Of a stretch of DNA of 64,000 nucleotides, positions 63,320-64,000 are shown one piece after another (position 1 is the first letter of the stretch; each line of letters starts with the position of its first letter). Source of the stretch: Ramlibacter henchirensis (lineage in GTDB: Bacteria > Pseudomonadota > Gammaproteobacteria > Burkholderiales > Burkholderiaceae_C); NCBI RefSeq assembly GCF_004682015.1, contig NZ_SMLM01000001.1:1922001-1986000 (forward strand), read 5' to 3'. Below the pieces are notes generated by a model, which was not told the DNA's origin, ran no database searches, and saw only the letters and a program-made list of their open reading frames with translations. A program made the position numbers and the translations under genes.

Positions 63320-64000
63320 CACCGCTCCTGTCCCGTCCAGGCCAGCAGCGTCTCGATCACCGGCCGCAGCTGGTGCGCGTTCGGATGGTTGGCGATGGCC
63401 ACCACCACGTAGCGGCGGCCGCTCGCGGCGTGCACGTAGCCCGCCACGCCGAAAACGTCGCGCAGGCTGCCGGTCTTCAGGTGCGCCGCGGCCGTGGCCC
63501 GCGCGCGCCGCATGGTGCCGTCGACGCCCGCGGCGGGCAGCGAAGCGACCAGCTCCGGCATCAGCGGCGAAGCCCACGCGTACTGCAGCAGGCGCGCGAG
63601 CTGCGCCGCCGTCGCGCGCTCGTCGCGCGAGAGGCCGGAACCGTTGTCGAAGACGGGCGTGTCCGCCCCGATGCGCTCGCGCCACCAGCCTCGCAGCAAC
63701 TCGCGCGAGGATTCGCGGTTGCCTTGCCCGCGCAGCTGCAGGCTCAGCGTCAGGAAGACCTGCTGCGCCATCACGTTGTTGCTGAACTTGTTGATGTCGC
63801 GCACCACCTCCGCGAGCGGCGGCGACACATGCTCGAACACCGGCACCAGGCCGACCGGCACGCGGCCCTCGCGCACCTGGCCCTCCAGCGTGCCGCCCAC
63901 TTCCTGCCACAGACCGGCGACGGCGCGTGCCGCATGGCTGGCTGGATCGGCGAAGGCCACGGCCCAGCTGCGCTCGCCGCAGGCGGCCGGGTAGCTGCCG
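63319..64000 (-). CDS. dacB: D-alanyl-D-alanine carboxypeptidase/endopeptidase PBP4, C-terminal part
   Basis: The gene enters from the right edge; 227 codons are seen and the N-terminus with the SxxK motif is outside. Visible motifs are the SxN-type SNN in DINKFSNNVMAQQVFLTL and the KTG box in HLKTGSLRDVFGVAGYV, both normal for S13 (PBP4, class C) penicillin-binding proteins, plus a conserved FDNGSGLSRDERATAAQLAR segment. DacB removes the terminal D-Ala and cuts cross-links in the periplasm. Its TGA shares a base with the start of the SemiSWEET gene. Confidence 0.92.
   Translation of the reverse strand, partial: GSYPAACGERSWAVAFADPASHAARAVAGLWQEVGGTLEGQVREGRVPVGLVPVFEHVSPPLAEVVRDINKFSNNVMAQQVFLTLSLQLRGQGNRESSRELLRGWWRERIGADTPVFDNGSGLSRDERATAAQLARLLQYAWASPLMPELVASLPAAGVDGTMRRARATAAAHLKTGSLRDVFGVAGYVHAASGRRYVVVAIANHPNAHQLRPVIETLLAWTGQER

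Overview
The window is high-GC (roughly two thirds G+C by eye), densely packed chromosomal DNA from a Gram-negative betaproteobacterium, most likely order Burkholderiales, family Comamonadaceae (Ramlibacter/Variovorax-like). This placement rests on gene content and order: yajC-secD-secF; smg-dprA-LysM gene divergent from def-fmt; pgk-pyk-fba-purC-purE-purK; a YhdP gene beside glnE; stand-alone rfaE2; and protein styles such as a fused indolepyruvate oxidoreductase and lipoprotein-rich envelope genes. I see no tRNA, rRNA, CRISPR array, insertion sequence, integrase or prophage module.

Layout. 1-5.8 kb: the end of a polysaccharide/LPS locus, with three glycosyltransferases and a Wzy/PglL-type membrane ligase; the first enzyme runs off the left edge. 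5.8-14.9 kb: mixed housekeeping genes (moaC, a type IV pilin accessory protein, a BepA-like M48 protease, a small holin-like membrane protein, two small cysteine-rich proteins, yaeQ, purB, a glutathione transferase, a periplasmic glutathione peroxidase, a ferritin-fold di-iron protein, rfaE2). 12.41-12.75 kb is the only gene-free stretch over 300 bases and is full of inverted repeats. 14.9-21.35 kb: a complete tripartite RND efflux operon led by its own TetR regulator, with a perfect operator-like palindrome in front. 21.4-31.85 kb: glnE on one strand and, divergently, a coupled set yhdP - carbon-nitrogen hydrolase - sensor kinase - FixJ-type regulator. 31.85-37.8 kb: mltA followed by an overlapping MliC-like lipoprotein gene, then an Lrp-type regulator divergent from a large indolepyruvate oxidoreductase. 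37.9-44.3 kb: yajC-secD-secF and a DUF1631 protein interrupted by a glycine tract of about 300 residues. 44.4-50.5 kb: smg, dprA and a LysM protein on the minus strand; def, a duplicated BamE-like lipoprotein gene, fmt and azlCD on the plus strand. 50.6-53.1 kb: an isolated DUF6351 lipoprotein gene with a hairpin over its ribosome binding site. 53.2-62.1 kb: lower glycolysis and early purine synthesis with tsaC. 62.1-64 kb: an SGNH-fold lipoprotein that has lost its catalytic residues, a SemiSWEET transporter and the end of a PBP4-type dacB that runs off the right edge.

Genes are tightly coupled: at fourteen junctions the stop of one gene overlaps the start of the next (TGATG, ATGA, GTGA or TTGA). 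Intergenic gaps often hold GC-rich hairpins, some with T-tracts that look like intrinsic terminators, and TANAAT-like -10 hexamers recur 15-95 bases before starts with poor -35 boxes. Nothing here is plainly a new defence or mobile system. The observations I would follow first are the glycine-tract DUF1631 protein, the dead SGNH lipoprotein, the masked ribosome binding site of the DUF6351 gene, the coupled hydrolase/two-component operon, and the inverted-repeat cluster at 12.4-12.63 kb.
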